Below are positions 63,554-64,000 of a stretch of 64,000 bases of DNA, piece by piece. The DNA lies in NCBI GenBank assembly GCA_025056155.1, contig JANWWL010000006.1:62001-126000 (forward strand), written 5' to 3'. Position 1 is the stretch's first letter; each line of letters begins with the position of its first letter. The translations under genes were made by a program, and so were the position numbers. The notes under the pieces were generated by a model. It made no database searches, had not been told where the DNA came from, and saw only the letters and a list, made by a program, of their open reading frames with translations. Origin of the DNA: Sphingomonadaceae bacterium. GTDB taxonomy: Bacteria; Pseudomonadota; Alphaproteobacteria; Sphingomonadales; Sphingomonadaceae.

Positions 63554-64000
63554 TCAGGCCAGCAACTCGAGGAAACGCGCGGCCGCCAGGAACGCCGCCT
63601 GCCGGTCAGCCCGCCACCGGGCGGCCTCGGCATCCTCGCCCCAGCGTTCGGCCTGGTAGGTCTCGTCAAGCTGGGCGGCCGCGAAGGCCGCCGCCGGCGC
63701 GAGCGCCTGGCCGGCCACCGCCAGCGCCAGGACCACCGAGCCCGACAGCCGGGTCAAGGGATCGAGGGCCGCCAGCCGGAAGGGGCCCAAGCCCTCGAGG
63801 TGGCAGCGCACGGCCGCGAGCGTGGCCGCGGGCTGGGTGACGGGCATCAGCCCCTCGCCCCGCACGAACGCAACGCCAAGGGCGCTCTCCACCCAGCGCA
63901 AGGGCGGCTCCCAGGCCGCCTCCTGCCGGGCCCTCAGGCTGGGCGGCGCTTCGGCCCGGTGGCAGGTGAGGTCGGCCTCGGCATAGGCGGCGAGCGCGCC
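63554..64000 (-). CDS. ATP12 family F1-ATPase assembly chaperone, 5' end outside the window
   Basis: Frame open to base 64000: GALAAYAEADLTCHRAEAPPSLRARQEAAWEPPLRWVE ... LDETYQAERWGEDAEAARWRADRQAAFLAAARFLELLA. Confidence 0.85.
   Translation of the reverse strand, partial: GALAAYAEADLTCHRAEAPPSLRARQEAAWEPPLRWVESALGVAFVRGEGLMPVTQPAATLAAVRCHLEGLGPFRLAALDPLTRLSGSVVLALAVAGQALAPAAAFAAAQLDETYQAERWGEDAEAARWRADRQAAFLAAARFLELLA

Overview
This window is a high-GC chromosomal segment. Its gene content and neighbourhoods look alphaproteobacterial: rpiB-glyA-nrdR, rimP-nusA-ylxR-infB-rbfA, rpmH-rnpA-yidD-yidC-yihA, and an ATP12-family chaperone. Coding is dense, about 50 protein genes plus one tRNA-Leu(GAG). 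I saw no rRNA, CRISPR array, prophage or transposase. The other genes are mostly metabolic, transport and peptidase functions: hisG/hisD, an RND efflux pair, acs, phhA, acyl-CoA dehydrogenase, two S9 peptidases, an M16 and an M19 peptidase, a TonB-dependent receptor, SRAP/YedK, and a TelA pair. The most notable locus is a co-directional run at 30.2-36.4 kb. It encodes an SH3 protein, a stand-alone GGDEF protein, a Trp-rich lipoprotein, a circularly permuted ATP-grasp, an alpha-E protein, a transglutaminase and the proteasome-like peptidase Anbu. Other candidates are a possible sRNA in the 14.8-15.1 kb convergent gap, a TGC-rich repeat/palindrome cluster before a small secreted protein (62.2 kb), a palindromic operator-like site before the TonB receptor (51.5 kb), a PEP-CTERM trypsin-like protein, and 17-bp SD-containing tandem repeats at 26.8 kb. 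All calls come from reading the sequence and the supplied ORF translations; no database search was run.
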